From Pseudomonadota bacterium (GTDB lineage: Bacteria > Myxococcota_A > Polyangia > Polyangiales > Polyangiaceae): a stretch of DNA of 14,859 nucleotides. Made by a program: the position numbers and the translations under genes. Below the pieces are notes generated by a model. That model did no database searches and was not told the origin of the DNA. It saw only the letters and a list, made by a program, of their open reading frames with translations. Every line of letters begins with the position of its first letter. Position 1 is the stretch's first letter. Below, piece by piece: positions 14,181 through 14,859 of this stretch. The stretch covers positions 1-14,859 of the forward strand of contig JAEXCN010000070.1 in assembly GCA_023402175.1 (NCBI GenBank), given 5' to 3'.

Positions 14181-14859
14181 TTACGGAAATACGACCGGCG
14201 CCGCTTCTACGTGGATATCGGTGTCGACGCTCCCCCGCCCGAGCTGACCGAAGAAATTGTCTCCCCAGCACGCCACCGAGCCACTGCGAAGCAGCGCGCA
14301 GACGGCTTCATCCATCAATGCGATGCCCACCACCTGCTCCGTGAGGCCCTCGATGCGCGTCGGAGTCGACTGATCCTGACGCGATGCGACTCCGACCTGC
14401 CCGGCGCGGTTCGCGCCCCAGCAATAGAGCTCGCCCGTCGCCACGATGGCGCAGGTGTTGTCCCCACCGGCGGCCACGGCGACCGGATAGACGTCGTTCG
14501 GCAGGGCGACGCGCGCTGGAAACATCTCCTGAGCGCGAAGGCGCGTACCGAGCTGACCGTGCTCGTTCTGTCCGCCCCAGCAGTGGATGCTTCCGTCACT
14601 CAGCGCGCAGGCATGTGTCGCCCCTGCGGTCACGCTCTTTACGTCCGAGAGCGCGATCCGCGCCGGGATGGGATCCGGATGGAGCGAGCTCATTCGTCCG
14701 AGCTGCTCGGCGGTGCTGCCTCCCCAGGACACGAGGTCGCCGTTGTCGGCGAGGGCGAAGCCGCTATTCTCCGCGCCTGCGCACGCACGCACGGAGCTCG
14801 AGATTCTGTCGGCATGAGCCGGCGGGCGCCAAGGCGCCCCGGGCGGGCCGTCGCGCGGC
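14181..14859 (-). CDS. RCC1-repeat protein (5' end off the right edge)
   Basis: The frame is open to the window end with no stop, so the true start lies outside; a GTG at 14792 would begin within the first visible repeat and leave no signal peptide, so I reject it as the start. Four RCC1 units are visible: one ending V-S-W-G, then C-W-G units with E-H-G-Q-L-G, R-A-G-Q-V-G and F-G-Q-L-G turns. The end is R-G-S-V-D-T-D... Compared with the seven-unit protein at 9770 about three units plus a signal are missing from view. The first visible bases code a Pro/Gly/Arg stretch. TAA at 14183-14181, 24 bases before the ATG of the IgGFc-binding-type gene, so the pair is likely an operon. Probably exported, from the paired cysteines and its neighbour. 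Confidence 0.88.
   Translation of the reverse strand, partial: PRDGPPGAPWRPPAHADRISSSVRACAGAENSGFALADNGDLVSWGGSTAEQLGRMSSLHPDPIPARIALSDVKSVTAGATHACALSDGSIHCWGGQNEHGQLGTRLRAQEMFPARVALPNDVYPVAVAAGGDNTCAIVATGELYCWGANRAGQVGVASRQDQSTPTRIEGLTEQVVGIALMDEAVCALLRSGSVACWGDNFFGQLGRGSVDTDIHVEAAPVVFP

Noticed and set aside
14824..14839. GGGCGCC-AA-GGCGCCC palindrome near the right edge
   Set aside because: Two-base loop, within an open coding frame of Pro/Gly codons; likely compositional.

Overview
High-GC DNA whose codon use, lipoprotein linkers rich in Asp-Ala-Gly, Cys-rich repeat proteins, RCC1 and propeller lipoproteins and an IgGFc-binding-type protein point to a myxobacterium (Myxococcota, most likely Polyangiales-like). 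This is an inference from gene style only. No rRNA, tRNA, CRISPR, insertion sequence or integrase was seen. Every stretch longer than about 170 bases is coding, so there are no large empty regions.

Layout. (1) Module A, 1-3595: on the minus strand an ECF sigma factor, a one-TM protein with a TPR-like periplasmic end (probable anti-sigma), and a Cys-rich lipoprotein that runs off the left edge; both junctions are 4-nt start/stop overlaps. Divergent from the sigma gene, on the plus strand, is an exported protein with a beta-rich C-terminal half. (2) Spacer gene, 3759-4811: a lipoprotein made of alpha-helical repeats, preceded by an 11-bp perfect inverted repeat and followed by a strong hairpin. 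(3) Module B, 4893-12241, all plus strand: exported beta-rich protein, ECF sigma, one-TM TPR-like protein, Cys-rich lipoprotein, seven-repeat W-G/D-V-W propeller lipoprotein, seven-repeat RCC1 lipoprotein, and a third propeller-like lipoprotein. Several junctions overlap (ATGA, TGATG). (4) A convergent minus-strand pair, 12348-14859: an RCC1 protein cut by the right edge, followed 24 nt later by an IgGFc-binding-type lipoprotein.

How it may work together. Modules A and B carry the same four protein types (sigma, TM-TPR, Cys-rich, exported beta protein), clearly paralogous in pairs, with the order sigma - TM-TPR - Cys-rich kept and the exported beta gene flipped in A relative to B. I infer two parallel envelope-signalling circuits: an outer-membrane or periplasmic sensor part, an inner-membrane anchored sigma regulator, and an ECF sigma controlling, among other things, its own operon of surface lipoproteins. 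The membrane regulators lack the usual zinc anti-sigma motif, which makes the type unusual. The function of the surface lipoproteins (adhesion, cell-cell recognition, ligand sensing) cannot be read from sequence.
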